Shown in pieces: positions 9,100 to 18,034 of a stretch of 64,000 nucleotides of DNA. The position numbers were made by a program, and so were the translations under genes. Source of the DNA: MESE01 sp036675035 (GTDB lineage: Bacteria; Pseudomonadota; Gammaproteobacteria; Burkholderiales; Burkholderiaceae_D). Every line of letters starts with the position of its first letter. Positions within the stretch are counted from its first letter, which is position 1. The notes beneath the pieces were generated by a model that was not told the origin of the DNA, did not search any database, and worked only from the letters and a program-made list of their open reading frames with translations. The stretch is taken from the NCBI GenBank assembly GCA_036675035.1, contig JAKFFO010000155.1:1-64000 (forward strand). The letters are read 5' to 3'.

Positions 9100-9116
9100 T
9101 TGTTTTCTCGGCTTTT

Positions 9117-10235
9117 TCAGTTTGAAATCCGATCATCTTTCAACACGCCACGCTTGATCTGGTCGAGTTCAATCGATTCAAACAGCGCGCGGAAATTTCC
9201 TTCGCCGAATCCCTGGTCGCCTTTACGCTGAATAATCTCGAAAAAGATCGGCCCGATGACAGTTTGGGTAAAAATCTGCAGCAGTAATTCGCGCTCGGTC
9301 GAGTTGCTGTTGCCGTCGATCAGAATGCGCAAGCGCTTCAGGTCGTCCACATTTTCACCATGGCCGGGCAAGCGCTTGTCTATCAGATCGTAGTACGTAT
9401 CGATCGTGTCCTGGAACAGCACGTTTTGCGCTTTCATTGCTGCGACAGTCGCATAAATATCGTCGGTACCGAGCGCGATATGCTGAATGCCTTCGCCATG
9501 GTACTGATCGAGATATTCTGCGATTTGCGACTTGTCGTCGGACGACTCATTGATCGGAATCCTGATCTTTCCACAAGGCGACGTCATCGCTTTTGATTTC
9601 AGGCCGGTCAATTTCCCTTCGATATCGAAATACCGGATTTCGCGGAAATTGAACAGGCTTTCATAAAACTCTGCCCACTCCTTCATGCGCCCGCGATGGA
9701 CGTTGTGGGTGAGGTGATCGATGTAAGTCAGGCCATGCCCTTTGGGATTCGGATCGGCGCCGGGAATGGCGAAAAAATCGACATCGTAAATGCTGATGTC
9801 GCCAATTGCGCCGGTACCGGGTGTACCATCCTTGCCACGCCACCGGTCGACAAAATAAACGAGTGAATCGCCAACACCCTTGATCGCCGGGATATTCAGT
9901 TCCATCGGCCCGGTTCGATTGTCGAATCCCCATGCGCCCATTTGCAACGCTCTTTTGTATGCGAAGGCAGCATCCTTGACTCGAATCGCGATCGCACAAA
10001 CCGAGGGGCCATGCTGGCGCGCAAACCGCTGGGCAAACGAATCCTGTTCGGCGTTGATAATGAAATTGATTTCACCCTGCCTGTACAGCGTCACATTCTT
10101 GTGACGATGGCGCGCGATCGCAGTAAAACCCATTTGTTCAAACAGCGCTCCCAACGCCTTCGGATCAGGCGCCGCGTATTCGACAAATTCGAACCCGTCG
10201 GTCCCCATCGGGTTATCCCATGGTTGGAAGTCCAT
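9117..10235 (-). CDS. hpd: 4-hydroxyphenylpyruvate dioxygenase
   Basis: This Fe(II) dioxygenase converts 4-hydroxyphenylpyruvate to homogentisate. The start at ATG 10235 (MDFQPWDNPMGTDGFEFVEY) gives 372 residues, the family length. An upstream ATG at 10286 would add 17 residues lacking conservation. Metal ligands are visible: His in DHLTHNVHRG (about 174), His in GIQHIALGTDD (about 248) and Glu in IFFEIIQRKG (about 331). It is the first gene of a probable hpd-phhA transcript and is divergent from an Lrp/AsnC regulator. A perfect inverted repeat lies between them. Confidence 0.95.
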   Translation of the reverse strand: MDFQPWDNPMGTDGFEFVEYAAPDPKALGALFEQMGFTAIARHRHKNVTLYRQGEINFIINAEQDSFAQRFARQHGPSVCAIAIRVKDAAFAYKRALQMGAWGFDNRTGPMELNIPAIKGVGDSLVYFVDRWRGKDGTPGTGAIGDISIYDVDFFAIPGADPNPKGHGLTYIDHLTHNVHRGRMKEWAEFYESLFNFREIRYFDIEGKLTGLKSKAMTSPCGKIRIPINESSDDKSQIAEYLDQYHGEGIQHIALGTDDIYATVAAMKAQNVLFQDTIDTYYDLIDKRLPGHGENVDDLKRLRILIDGNSNSTERELLLQIFTQTVIGPIFFEIIQRKGDQGFGEGNFRALFESIELDQIKRGVLKDDRISN

Positions 10236-10306
10236 GCATGTCTCCTGTGTTGATATCAAGGCAGTATAGACTTGCAAGGGCGGCATGTTGTTTCAAATTC
10301 TCGCGC

Positions 10307-10330
10307 TTTATTGCTTATTTAAGCAATAAA
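10307..10330. promoter_or_regulatory. Palindromic operator between hpd and the Lrp-type regulator
   Basis: Perfect 11-base arms TTTATTGCTTA and TAAGCAATAAA flank a 2-base centre. The site lies 72 bp from the hpd start and 32 bp from the regulator start, where a local Lrp/AsnC protein would be expected to bind both promoters. Position and symmetry are seen; regulator identity is inference. Confidence 0.65.
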
Positions 10331-10361
10331 ATAGCTCTAGTTTTGTAATACGAGGTGAATA

Positions 10362-10856
10362 ATGACTCCTATAGAACTTGACAAGACGGACCGCAAAATC
10401 CTCGCGATATTGCAGGCCGATGGGCGCTTGACCAACCAGGAAGTCGCGGAAAAAGTGAGCCTGTCGCCGTCGCCATGCTTGCGCCGCATCAAGCGCCTGG
10501 AACAAGCTGGCGTGATACGACAGTACGTGGCATTGCTGGATGCGGGCAAGCTCGGACTGGGATTACTGGCATATGTGAACGTGCGCCTGGAAAAGCATGG
10601 CGATTCGCAAGCCGCAGGCAGTGCGCATTCGCCGCGCGCCAACTTCGCCGCCTCGGTTGCGAGCTGGCCGGAAGTAGTAGCCTGTTATGCAATGACCGGC
10701 GACATGGATTATCTGTTACGCGTCCATGTCGAAGACATGGATCACTTTTCGCATTTCATGATGGAGACCCTGTTGCGGCACCCGGCAGTACTAGACGTGA
10801 AATCAAGCTTTGCGCTGCAGCGCATTAAGGATACGACCGCCTTGCCATTGGCATGA
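10362..10856 (+). CDS. Lrp/AsnC family transcriptional regulator
   Basis: The 164-residue protein starts at ATG 10362 behind GAGGTG. The N-terminal AsnC helix-turn-helix is clear (LDKTDRKILAILQADGRLTNQE, then LSPSPCLRRIKRLEQAGVI). The C-terminal RAM ligand-binding domain follows (ACYAMTGDMDYLLRVHVEDM near 105-125). Lrp-type regulators respond to amino acids. Divergence from hpd-phhA suggests sensing of phenylalanine, tyrosine or a derivative and control of that transcript plus itself. The insertion-like stretch AAGSAHSPRANF between the helix-turn-helix and RAM domains is slightly longer than usual. Confidence 0.92.
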   Translation: MTPIELDKTDRKILAILQADGRLTNQEVAEKVSLSPSPCLRRIKRLEQAGVIRQYVALLDAGKLGLGLLAYVNVRLEKHGDSQAAGSAHSPRANFAASVASWPEVVACYAMTGDMDYLLRVHVEDMDHFSHFMMETLLRHPAVLDVKSSFALQRIKDTTALPLA

Positions 10857-10895
10857 TCTGCATCGGCTTTCAATTGCTCCCGACTTGCAGTTCGG

Positions 10896-11600
10896 TTACT
10901 TTCCTTTGGGCCGTGATGACATGATCTCCAGCCATTTCGTTGCCGCGCGGGTATTGGCCTTGAATGCATAATCCAGGCTGGCAACTTGTTCGTCAACCGC
11001 TTCCCGCATTACGCTGGCCGGGTTAGCCGGCAACAGCTTCAGATAGGCATCCGCTTCACCGTGCAGCCGATGAATTTCCATCCCGGCCTTTTTTGCAATA
11101 TGGATCATCGTCTGGTTCGAGGCCAGGCACTGCATATATAGAGTGTCAACATCGGCGTTGCGGCAATGAATTGCGGCCCGCTCGAACAGCTTCGACCCGA
11201 CACCCATTCCCCGAGCGGACGTCGATACCGACACACCGAACTCCGCAATTTTTTCCTTTACGGTCGCGGCACCCACTACCGGGATCACGTCGCGCGGCGC
11301 AAACGCAAGATGTCCGACACCGACCAGCTTGAAGTTGCTGTCATGGACGCCGAAAACCGAATCACGGGAAAAATCAATTGTCTGGACATATTTTGTGATC
11401 AGTTCATCGGACAAGACTGAGCCGAACCGGAGATAGCGGTCATTTTCATCGAGTGCCAAAAGATGCATCAGCAGCCGCCGGCGGTCGCGCTCCGACAATT
11501 CCTTGACGCGCACGACAAATTTTTCAGGTGCCGATGGAAGATTGCGATCTTCCTTATCACGACGATCGGCAGCGCCAGAAAGCTGGTCATTCGATTTCAT
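10896..11600 (-). CDS. GNAT family N-acetyltransferase
   Basis: The likely start at ATG 11600 (MKSNDQLSGAADRRDKEDRN) gives 234 residues; an ATG at 11615 would add five. The first 30 residues are polar and probably disordered. The acetyl-CoA binding motif A is seen as VSVSTSARGMGVGSKLFERA (R-G-x-G-x-G pattern), followed by motif B-like MIHIAKKAGMEI. The N-terminal part RDRRRLLMHLLALDENDRYLRFG is typical of this proteobacterial GNAT subfamily. The substrate is unknown. It is convergent with the Lrp-type gene with 39 bp between stops. Confidence 0.85.
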   Translation of the reverse strand: MKSNDQLSGAADRRDKEDRNLPSAPEKFVVRVKELSERDRRRLLMHLLALDENDRYLRFGSVLSDELITKYVQTIDFSRDSVFGVHDSNFKLVGVGHLAFAPRDVIPVVGAATVKEKIAEFGVSVSTSARGMGVGSKLFERAAIHCRNADVDTLYMQCLASNQTMIHIAKKAGMEIHRLHGEADAYLKLLPANPASVMREAVDEQVASLDYAFKANTRAATKWLEIMSSRPKGK

Positions 11601-11820
11601 GAAAATCCTTTTCAAAGTCGCGTGTCATGTTGCATCGCACAAATCCATTGTAGGCTATTTGCTGCGTCCGTTCTAGCGCTATCTTCGACACACGCTATGC
11701 CTTCTGACAATCAACTGTGCGTTGCGTGAAAGATACTTTAATGTTTCTAGTAGTAACCACAGTTGCAACATTGCTGGCTGGCATTAATAATGAGGCCCAT
11801 TTCACTCAAAAAAGCTGGTT

Positions 11821-12954
11821 ATGAATCTCACTCGTCTTTCGGCCATCTTAGCCTTGAATATCTTTTTCCTTACAGCCGCTGCTACGGCTGAAGACGGTGT
11901 CACCAATACCAGGATTCTGATCGGTCAGACCGTCGGTCTGACAGGAACGGTGGCAGCTCCGGTCAAAGAGATGAACGAAGGCGCAAACGCTTACTTTACT
12001 GTTGTCAACAACAATGGGGGTGTGCACGGGCGCAAGATCGAACTGCTGACCCTTGACGACAAGTTCGATCCGAAGCTGACCTTGGCGAACGCCGAAACAC
12101 TGATCAAGAAAGAGCGGGTGTTCGCGCTGTTCCTGGGGCGCGGGACGCCGCACACCAAGGGCATCGTTCCGATTCTTGTCGAGAACAAGGTGCCGCTGCT
12201 TGCACCGAGCACCGGATCAACGATATTTCATGAACCGCCGATCCGCTGGATTTTCAACATACGAGCCAAGTATCAGACAGAAGTGATCAAGGCTGTCGAG
12301 CATTTCTCAACGGTTGGGATCAAGAAGATCGGCATCCTGCATGTTGACGATGCCTTCGGTCAAGACGGGCTGGAGGGATTCAACAAGGCAATGGCCCAGC
12401 ACAAACTGACGCCCGCGATCGTGACCAAGTTTGCCCGGGTCAAGCCGGATTACGCGGCAACGGCGGCCACTGTCATCAAGGCCAATCCGAGTGCGCTGAT
12501 CATCGTCAGCTCTTCCAAGAATACGATCGGCGTAATCAGGGCAATCCGGGCGCAAGGCAATCAGATGCAGATCATGACCTTGTCGAACAATTCGTCACGG
12601 GCCTTTGTCGACGAACTCGGCGTTGCGGGAGCAGGCGTCATCATGTCGCAAATCACGGTTGCGCCGCATTTGATCTCGACCCGTCTCGGGCGCGAATTCG
12701 GCCTGGCTGCAAAAGCCACCGGCGCAACGATTTCATATCCTGCGATTGAAGGCTATGTGAACGCGAAAGTGCTGGTGGAAGGTTTGCAGCGCGCTGGCCG
12801 CAATCTGACGCGTGAAGGCTTTATCCGCGCGCTGGAATCGATGCAACACGTCGACATGGGCGGGATACTCATCACGTACAGCGAAAACGATCACAGCGGC
12901 AGTGAGTTCGTCGAGCTCACGATGATCGGCAAGAACGGACGCTTTATACGTTAA
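11821..12954 (+). CDS. ABC transporter periplasmic substrate-binding protein (branched-chain amino acid type)
   Basis: The 377-residue protein has a signal peptide (residues 1-23, ending ATAEDG). The type I periplasmic-binding fold of the LivJ/Peripla_BP_6 family follows: ILIGQTVGLTGTVAAPVKEM, NNNGGVHGRKIELLTLDDKF, KKIGILHVDDAFGQDGLEGF and PSALIIVSSSKNT. Such proteins deliver amino acids, amides or aromatic acids to ABC importers or act as sensors. No permease or ATPase gene is near, so it is an orphan. Upstream 11616-11820 holds no gene; downstream is a nested inverted-repeat element. Confidence 0.9.
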   Translation: MNLTRLSAILALNIFFLTAAATAEDGVTNTRILIGQTVGLTGTVAAPVKEMNEGANAYFTVVNNNGGVHGRKIELLTLDDKFDPKLTLANAETLIKKERVFALFLGRGTPHTKGIVPILVENKVPLLAPSTGSTIFHEPPIRWIFNIRAKYQTEVIKAVEHFSTVGIKKIGILHVDDAFGQDGLEGFNKAMAQHKLTPAIVTKFARVKPDYAATAATVIKANPSALIIVSSSKNTIGVIRAIRAQGNQMQIMTLSNNSSRAFVDELGVAGAGVIMSQITVAPHLISTRLGREFGLAAKATGATISYPAIEGYVNAKVLVEGLQRAGRNLTREGFIRALESMQHVDMGGILITYSENDHSGSEFVELTMIGKNGRFIR

Positions 12955-12961
12955 TTCCGCA

Positions 12962-13218
12962 GGTTACACAGAAGTCGGTAACTTAGACGACAGTTCGGCG
13001 ACCTCGTGCCCTCCCCTTCAAGGGGAGGGTTAGGGTGGGAATGGGTTAAGCCCGCAGCATATAACCCATCCCCATCCCGACCGAGGAGATTGCGCTTGCA
13101 AGCGCAATCCGTTACGCAGGCGAGGTGCAATGCCCCTCGAATTCCTTGCCCCCCCCTTGAAGGGGAAGGAGTAACCGTCATGCGACCGTCGTCTTAATTT
13201 CTGACTTCTATGTAATTC
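12962..13218. repeat. 257-bp nested inverted-repeat element filling an intergenic gap
   Basis: The ends are imperfect inverted repeats: the left end (12962-12976) carries TTACACAGAAGTC, and the complement of the right end (13203-13218) reads TTACATAGAAGTC. Similarity extends inward through a GACGAC block to a palindromic CCCCTTCAAGGGG core on the left and CCCCTTGAAGGGG on the right. Nested inside are a 10-bp-arm palindrome (13009-13029), a hairpin with perfect ATGGGTTA/TAACCCAT arms (13041-13048/13062-13069) and a perfect 22-base palindrome (13088-13109). It occupies almost all of the space between two convergent genes. A MITE- or REP-like repeat is the likeliest class. Confidence 0.7.
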
Positions 13219-13229
13219 ACTGAATCCTG

Positions 13230-14468
13230 TCAATCCCGTCCGTCCGGCGCATCTGAAGCTGCCATGTGCTTGACGGCCGCGATCCGCGCGGATTGGATTG
13301 CATCGCGAATCCGTTGCGGTTGATCCGGGAATTGCTTCGCCACTTCACCGGCATCGACCGATTGCGCCGCTTTCAAGGCAGCCGAAAGATAGGCCGCCTG
13401 CGGAAAAGGCCTTTCCGAAAAACCGGTGCGGCCCCGATGATCGCATTCCGCCGCGCGCAGCATATCGATAAATCGTTGCGGCTTGCGGAACGCATCGCAC
13501 CGCTCCAGCAAGGTGACGACCGTCGATGGCCGCAATTCCGGCGCGCGGCCGACATTCCCGTGTTCACGAGCCGTCATCAGTGCAAGATCGCGGCATTCGT
13601 TCGGAATCTTGAGTCTCCTGCATACCGCGTCGACCAGCTTCACGCCTTGTGCCTCGTGCCCATGGTGCCGCGGCCATTCCGACGCAGGCGTAGCTCCTTT
13701 TCCAAGGTCGTGCATCAGTGCTGCAAACCGGACCGGCAGCGAATATTTTTGCTGTGCCGCGAGATCGACCACCATCATCACATGCACCCCGGTATCGATT
13801 TCAGGATGATGCTGTGCTGGTTGGGGCACACCCCACAACGCATCGAGTTCCGGCAGGATGCGCGCCAGCGCGCCACAGGCGCGCAACACGTCGAACATGC
13901 GCGACGGTTTCGATTCCATCAAGCCGCGTGACAACTCTTGCCAAACCCGCTCCGGCACCAGTGCATCGACCTCACCGGCATCAACCATCTGCCGCATGAG
14001 CGCATTGGTTTCGGGTGCGACGGCAAATTCATTGAAGCGCGCGGCGAATCGCGCGACGCGCAAAATCCGCACCGGATCTTCTGAAAATGCCGGCGATACA
14101 TGGCGAAATATTCTGGCTTGCAAGTCGTTCTGGCCGCCGAACGGATCGACCAGAGTCCCGTCTTCAGCTTGCGCAATCGCATTGATTGTCAGATCGCGAC
14201 GCACCAGATCCTGTTCGAGCGTGACGTCGGGCGAGGTATGAAACACAAACCCCTGGTAACCGGGCGCCGTCTTCCGTTCTGTACGCGCCAGTGCATACTC
14301 TTCATGCGTCGATGGATGCAGGAATACCGGAAAATCCTTGCCTACCGGCGTAAAACCCCGTGCGATCATGTCGTCGGGCGTTACCCCAACCACTACATAA
14401 TCATGGTCCTGCACCGGCAAGCCGAGCAGCCGATCTCGCACCGCACCACCGACGATATAAGTTTTCAT
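13230..14468 (-). CDS. cca: Multifunctional CCA tRNA nucleotidyltransferase
   Basis: This enzyme adds or repairs the 3' CCA of tRNA; the HD-containing type also has phosphohydrolase activity. The 412-residue length matches E. coli Cca. The N-terminus has the class II nucleotidyltransferase signature (MKTYIVGGAVRDRLLG, then the DxD pattern in VQDHDYVVVG) and RRDLTINAIA. The HD domain is visible as VHVMMVVDLA and LMHDLGKGATP near residues 225-255. It is transcribed alone, with a GST gene upstream and convergent with the binding-protein gene. Confidence 0.95.
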   Translation of the reverse strand: MKTYIVGGAVRDRLLGLPVQDHDYVVVGVTPDDMIARGFTPVGKDFPVFLHPSTHEEYALARTERKTAPGYQGFVFHTSPDVTLEQDLVRRDLTINAIAQAEDGTLVDPFGGQNDLQARIFRHVSPAFSEDPVRILRVARFAARFNEFAVAPETNALMRQMVDAGEVDALVPERVWQELSRGLMESKPSRMFDVLRACGALARILPELDALWGVPQPAQHHPEIDTGVHVMMVVDLAAQQKYSLPVRFAALMHDLGKGATPASEWPRHHGHEAQGVKLVDAVCRRLKIPNECRDLALMTAREHGNVGRAPELRPSTVVTLLERCDAFRKPQRFIDMLRAAECDHRGRTGFSERPFPQAAYLSAALKAAQSVDAGEVAKQFPDQPQRIRDAIQSARIAAVKHMAASDAPDGRD

Positions 14469-14561
14469 TCGAGTTGCATCGAAAGTGCCGCGTATGGAAA
14501 TTCGCGAGCGATCGCGCGTGAGACGATAGAGGACATCCGCGTTCTCGACTGGCCCATCAAA

Positions 14562-15275
14562 TCAATCCGGCGGCGATTCGTATTTGGCAATGACCTCCGT
14601 TTCCGCGACCGCATCACTGACCCATTGCGCGATGGCCGGATGTGATGACACTCGGTCGGCATAGGCTTGCAGGGCCGGTGCCAGAGATACTCCGTAGGTT
14701 CGAAATCGCATCACTACCGGCGCAAAAAACGCATCCGCGATCGAGAAACCGCCGAAAAGGAATTGGTGATGGCCAAATTCGGACAGGCAGGTTTCCCATA
14801 TTTCAGATATACGGCCGATGTCCGCCTGCGCTTCGGTTGTATGTCCTTTGCCCGGAAAACTGGCGCGTATATTCATGCTCATTGCCGAACGCAAACCGGA
14901 AAATCCCGAATGCATCTCCGCGCACACACTTCGTGCGACGGCACGCGCATCCGTGTCTTGCGGCCACATTTTCTTATCGGGAAACTGCTCCGCCAGATAT
15001 TCGCAGATTGCCATCGAATCCCATATCGCCATATCGCCGGCAATCAGTACCGGAACCCGTCCGCCAGGTGAATAGCGCGCAATCTGTGCTGATGTGTCTG
15101 GCTGATCCAGCAGGAGCCGAACTTCCTGAAATGGAATTCCGAACGCTTTCATGGCTATCCATGGGCGCATCGACCATGACGAATAATTCTTGTTTGCGAT
15201 GACGAGTTTCAAGCCGGTGTTTTCGGCAGCGTGAAGCGTTTGCGAAAGCGTTGGCTCCAGTTGTGTCGTTTGCAT
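14562..15275 (-). CDS. Glutathione S-transferase family protein
   Basis: The likely start at ATG 15275 (MQTTQLEPTLSQTLHAAENT) gives 237 residues; an ATG at 15290 adds five. The N-terminal thioredoxin-like domain has KLVIANKNYSSWSMRPWIAM, with the serine-rich catalytic region of this GST subgroup, then SPGGRVPVLIAGDMAIWDSM (cis-Pro and substrate Glu/Asp-Ser region). The helical C-terminal domain includes FLFGGFSIADAFFAPVVMRF, the N-capping box typical of GSTs. It is probably a cytosolic detoxification enzyme with unknown substrate. Confidence 0.9.
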   Translation of the reverse strand: MQTTQLEPTLSQTLHAAENTGLKLVIANKNYSSWSMRPWIAMKAFGIPFQEVRLLLDQPDTSAQIARYSPGGRVPVLIAGDMAIWDSMAICEYLAEQFPDKKMWPQDTDARAVARSVCAEMHSGFSGLRSAMSMNIRASFPGKGHTTEAQADIGRISEIWETCLSEFGHHQFLFGGFSIADAFFAPVVMRFRTYGVSLAPALQAYADRVSSHPAIAQWVSDAVAETEVIAKYESPPD

Positions 15276-15394
15276 TGTTTCCCCTGGCAATTTTATTTTT
15301 TAGAGCGCCATTCCGGCGCGATTTTCTTGCAAACGGAGCGGTCAAACATGTAAGTCAATTGCTTGTTCGCCCGCCTGCGCTTTTTTCTGCAGAG

Positions 15395-17347
15395 TCAGGG
15401 CAGTTCGGATGGAACAAACCCTTTTGGTGCTACGGTTCCTAAACGTGCTTTCAATGACTGCGGCTTGTTCTCAAACAACGCCGCGTAATAAGTTGCGTTC
15501 GACAATACATTTTTTACGTAACCGCGAGTCTCGGTAAACGGGATCGATTCGGCAAAAATTGCGCCTTCAACGGAACCGGTCAACGTGGAGCGCCACGCGC
15601 GCGGCCGCCCCGGACCCGCGTTATAGGCAGCGGAAGCCATCGCCTGCGATCCATCCAGGTCGTTCAGTACCATGTTCAGGTAATTCGTTCCCAACTGGAT
15701 ATTCACGTCGATATCGTTGACGCGGCGTGGATGAAAACCGCTCATACCGATTTTACGCGCGACATAGCGTGCGGTTGCCGGCATCAACTGCATCAATCCA
15801 GACGCTCCGACATGGGAACGCGCGGCCTGGATGAACCGGGACTCCTGCCGTATCAATCCATATACCCAGGCTTTATCCAGTCCCAGCGCTTGCGTATGCG
15901 TATTCATGATGTCTCCAAACGGCGTTGGAAAACGCTGCTTGAAATCGAATTCTGCCTGGGTACGGTCTGAAGTCTGAACCATCCGGTCGAGAACATTGTT
16001 CTTTCGTGCAAACTCGGCCGCCGCCAACAGCTCCCGGTCGCTCATCCGGCGCAGCTGCCAGTTCCATTCGCGCGTTCCCTCGAAGCGCAAATCCATTTCG
16101 AAAAATTTCAGCGCGCGGTGCAAGCCCTTGTTCGCTCCTGCCAGCGCAACTTCTTCCGGAGTCGGCGCAATCGCCGGCTGCGGAATCGTGATTTTCCGCC
16201 CCAGTTCCTCCAGCGCCAGTTGCCCGTAAAAGCTGGTCTGATTCGCAATCGACTGAAACAGGCGCTGCGCCTGTTCCGGCTGCTCTTCCTGCAGCATCGC
16301 GCGTCCCAGCCAATAAATCCAGGTCGGATCGGCCCGCAGCGCGGGCGGCATCGCGTCGATGGCTGCCCTGACCAGCTTCCAGTCACCGGCCCGGAGCCCC
16401 GCGCGCGCTTTCCATTGATGTCCCTCCATGGTCAAGGGCGCAGTGCCGGCCTTGTACCAGTATGCGGGCGCGTCCGGTGCCAGCTTAAGGGTGATCTGCA
16501 ATGCAATATGCGCCCACCCGAGCGCTTGAAACTGCGGCGACAACTGCCCATTCGCCGCTTCGAGGGCGGCAACCGCTTGCGCCGGACTGGTTTTGGCTAC
16601 ACGCCCGAGAGCAATGACGAAAGCCTCGTGAGACGCGCGACCGCTACCGGCGCCGCGAGCGACGACAAGAGCCGGCTTGTCGATTGCCTGGGTAATCAGC
16701 TTTTCGGATACATCGGTTCGTCCGGCAAGACGGCGCACCAGATCCGGAAAATTATATTCGGCGGAAAGCCGGATCTGCGACCACAGATCGTTGATATCAA
16801 ATTGCCCGCTTTCAGACAGTACCTCGATCAGTTGCGGGCACGCCTCGCCATAATCCTTGGGTGACACCAGCAGGACCCTAGCTTCGTCCACAACGTTTTG
16901 CCCCTTGATCGCTTTCGACATCAGCGCATAACATTTCAATTGCGTGTCGTCGTCCAGTTCGAACAATGGATATTGCTCGTCGAAAGTAACCCAGTCCCTG
17001 ATCTTGCCCAACTCGAGCAGCCAATCGTTACGCAAACGGTCGGCAATCGCGCTGCCGTCGTAACGCTTCAGGTATTCACGAATTTCAGCGGGCGGCGCAC
17101 TAGCGATACGAGGTTTCAGCCGATAGTAATCGACATAGGAAGGAACCGGATAATCCGCCAGACGTGCGGCCAGTTCGCCGGCCGCAGCCGCATCGTCGCG
17201 CCGTGCCGCATCCCGCAGGGCCAGGAAAACATCATCGCCGCCGGAAGAAGTGGCCTCGCGTTTTTGCGCATAAGCCGCCGGCAAAAACAGACTTGCCGAC
17301 GCGGCAAGAAGTACGATATTGGCAATCCATTTCTTCGAAGACATCAA
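15395..17347 (-). CDS. Soluble lytic murein transglycosylase (Slt70-like)
   Basis: This periplasmic enzyme cleaves the MurNAc-GlcNAc bond of peptidoglycan to 1,6-anhydro products. The 650-residue protein has a signal peptide (about 1-27, ending AYA). A long alpha-helical superhelical domain with TPR-like repeats spans about 40-450. The C-terminal SLT catalytic domain has the glutamate in GLIRQESRFIQAARS (near 497), ASGLMQLMPATAR and YNAGPGRPRAW. The domain order is that of Slt70. It is divergent from the 5-formyl-THF cyclo-ligase gene. Confidence 0.92.
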   Translation of the reverse strand: MMSSKKWIANIVLLAASASLFLPAAYAQKREATSSGGDDVFLALRDAARRDDAAAAGELAARLADYPVPSYVDYYRLKPRIASAPPAEIREYLKRYDGSAIADRLRNDWLLELGKIRDWVTFDEQYPLFELDDDTQLKCYALMSKAIKGQNVVDEARVLLVSPKDYGEACPQLIEVLSESGQFDINDLWSQIRLSAEYNFPDLVRRLAGRTDVSEKLITQAIDKPALVVARGAGSGRASHEAFVIALGRVAKTSPAQAVAALEAANGQLSPQFQALGWAHIALQITLKLAPDAPAYWYKAGTAPLTMEGHQWKARAGLRAGDWKLVRAAIDAMPPALRADPTWIYWLGRAMLQEEQPEQAQRLFQSIANQTSFYGQLALEELGRKITIPQPAIAPTPEEVALAGANKGLHRALKFFEMDLRFEGTREWNWQLRRMSDRELLAAAEFARKNNVLDRMVQTSDRTQAEFDFKQRFPTPFGDIMNTHTQALGLDKAWVYGLIRQESRFIQAARSHVGASGLMQLMPATARYVARKIGMSGFHPRRVNDIDVNIQLGTNYLNMVLNDLDGSQAMASAAYNAGPGRPRAWRSTLTGSVEGAIFAESIPFTETRGYVKNVLSNATYYAALFENKPQSLKARLGTVAPKGFVPSELP

Positions 17348-17445
17348 TTTACGGCCCTATCTTATACAATGACTGGACCACCTAGAATAGCATGCGATCC
17401 CAGCCGATTCACGTTATGTGTCGCAAACAAAACGCTGTTAAAAAA

Positions 17446-17997
17446 ATGGAAAACAAAAACAACTTGCGTCGCACATTGCTCGCGAAGCGCTCATCGATAT
17501 CGGCGCAGACGCGGTGTCAATCGGACGATTCGATCCGGGCGCAACTGCTCAACTGGTGGATGGAGCAGCGGGTGCGGACATTAGGAATTTACTGGCCGGT
17601 TCAAGGTGAACCCGATCTGCGCCCGGCCTATACCGCACTATCCGAAATTGGCGTGCAGTTGGCGTTGCCAGTCGTGGTCGGTCAGGATGCTGCATTGAAA
17701 TTCTCCGTCTGGCAGCCTGGCGACGATTTGATAAAGGACAAATTCGGGGTGCCGACACCGCTCGTTTGCCGCGAAACCAATCCGGACGCCATCCTGGTGC
17801 CCTGCGTCGGATTCACTGAACAAGGATTTCGGCTCGGTTACGGCGGGGGATTTTATGATCGCACGCTGGCCTCATTGCCGCGCCCGATCGCAATCGGTAT
17901 CGCTTATGCCTGCACGCTAACCGAATTCGACCCGGCACCATACGATATCGCACTGGACAGGATCATCACGGACCAAGCTTCGATTCAGGCAGCATGA
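17446..17997 (+). CDS. 5-formyltetrahydrofolate cyclo-ligase
   Basis: This enzyme converts 5-formyl-THF plus ATP to 5,10-methenyl-THF. The family signature GYGGGFYDRTLA occurs near residues 126-137, and VPTPLVC and LVPCVGFTEQGFRLG fit the fold. The ATG at 17446 (MENKNNLRRTLLAKRSSISA) gives 183 residues, the usual size. In-frame ATGs at 17392 and 17416 would extend it, and none has a good ribosome site. It is convergent with metF, another one-carbon folate gene. Confidence 0.88.
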   Translation: MENKNNLRRTLLAKRSSISAQTRCQSDDSIRAQLLNWWMEQRVRTLGIYWPVQGEPDLRPAYTALSEIGVQLALPVVVGQDAALKFSVWQPGDDLIKDKFGVPTPLVCRETNPDAILVPCVGFTEQGFRLGYGGGFYDRTLASLPRPIAIGIAYACTLTEFDPAPYDIALDRIITDQASIQAA

Positions 17998-17998
17998 T

Positions 17999-18014
17999 CT
18001 CGATATCGATCGAG
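17999..18014. terminator. Short hairpin between two convergent folate genes
   Basis: CTCGAT and ATCGAG arms flank a 4-base loop, starting immediately after the cyclo-ligase stop codon and before the metF 3' end. There is no T-run, so termination is inferred from position only. Confidence 0.3.
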
Positions 18015-18034
18015 GTCATGCGTTTGTACCGCCT

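Noticed and set aside
13009..13029. The CCCTCCCCTT/AAGGGGAGGG palindrome as a stand-alone intrinsic terminator
   Set aside because: It has a 1-base centre and no T-run, and it is part of a larger symmetric element whose other end carries the same core, so a repeat is the better explanation.
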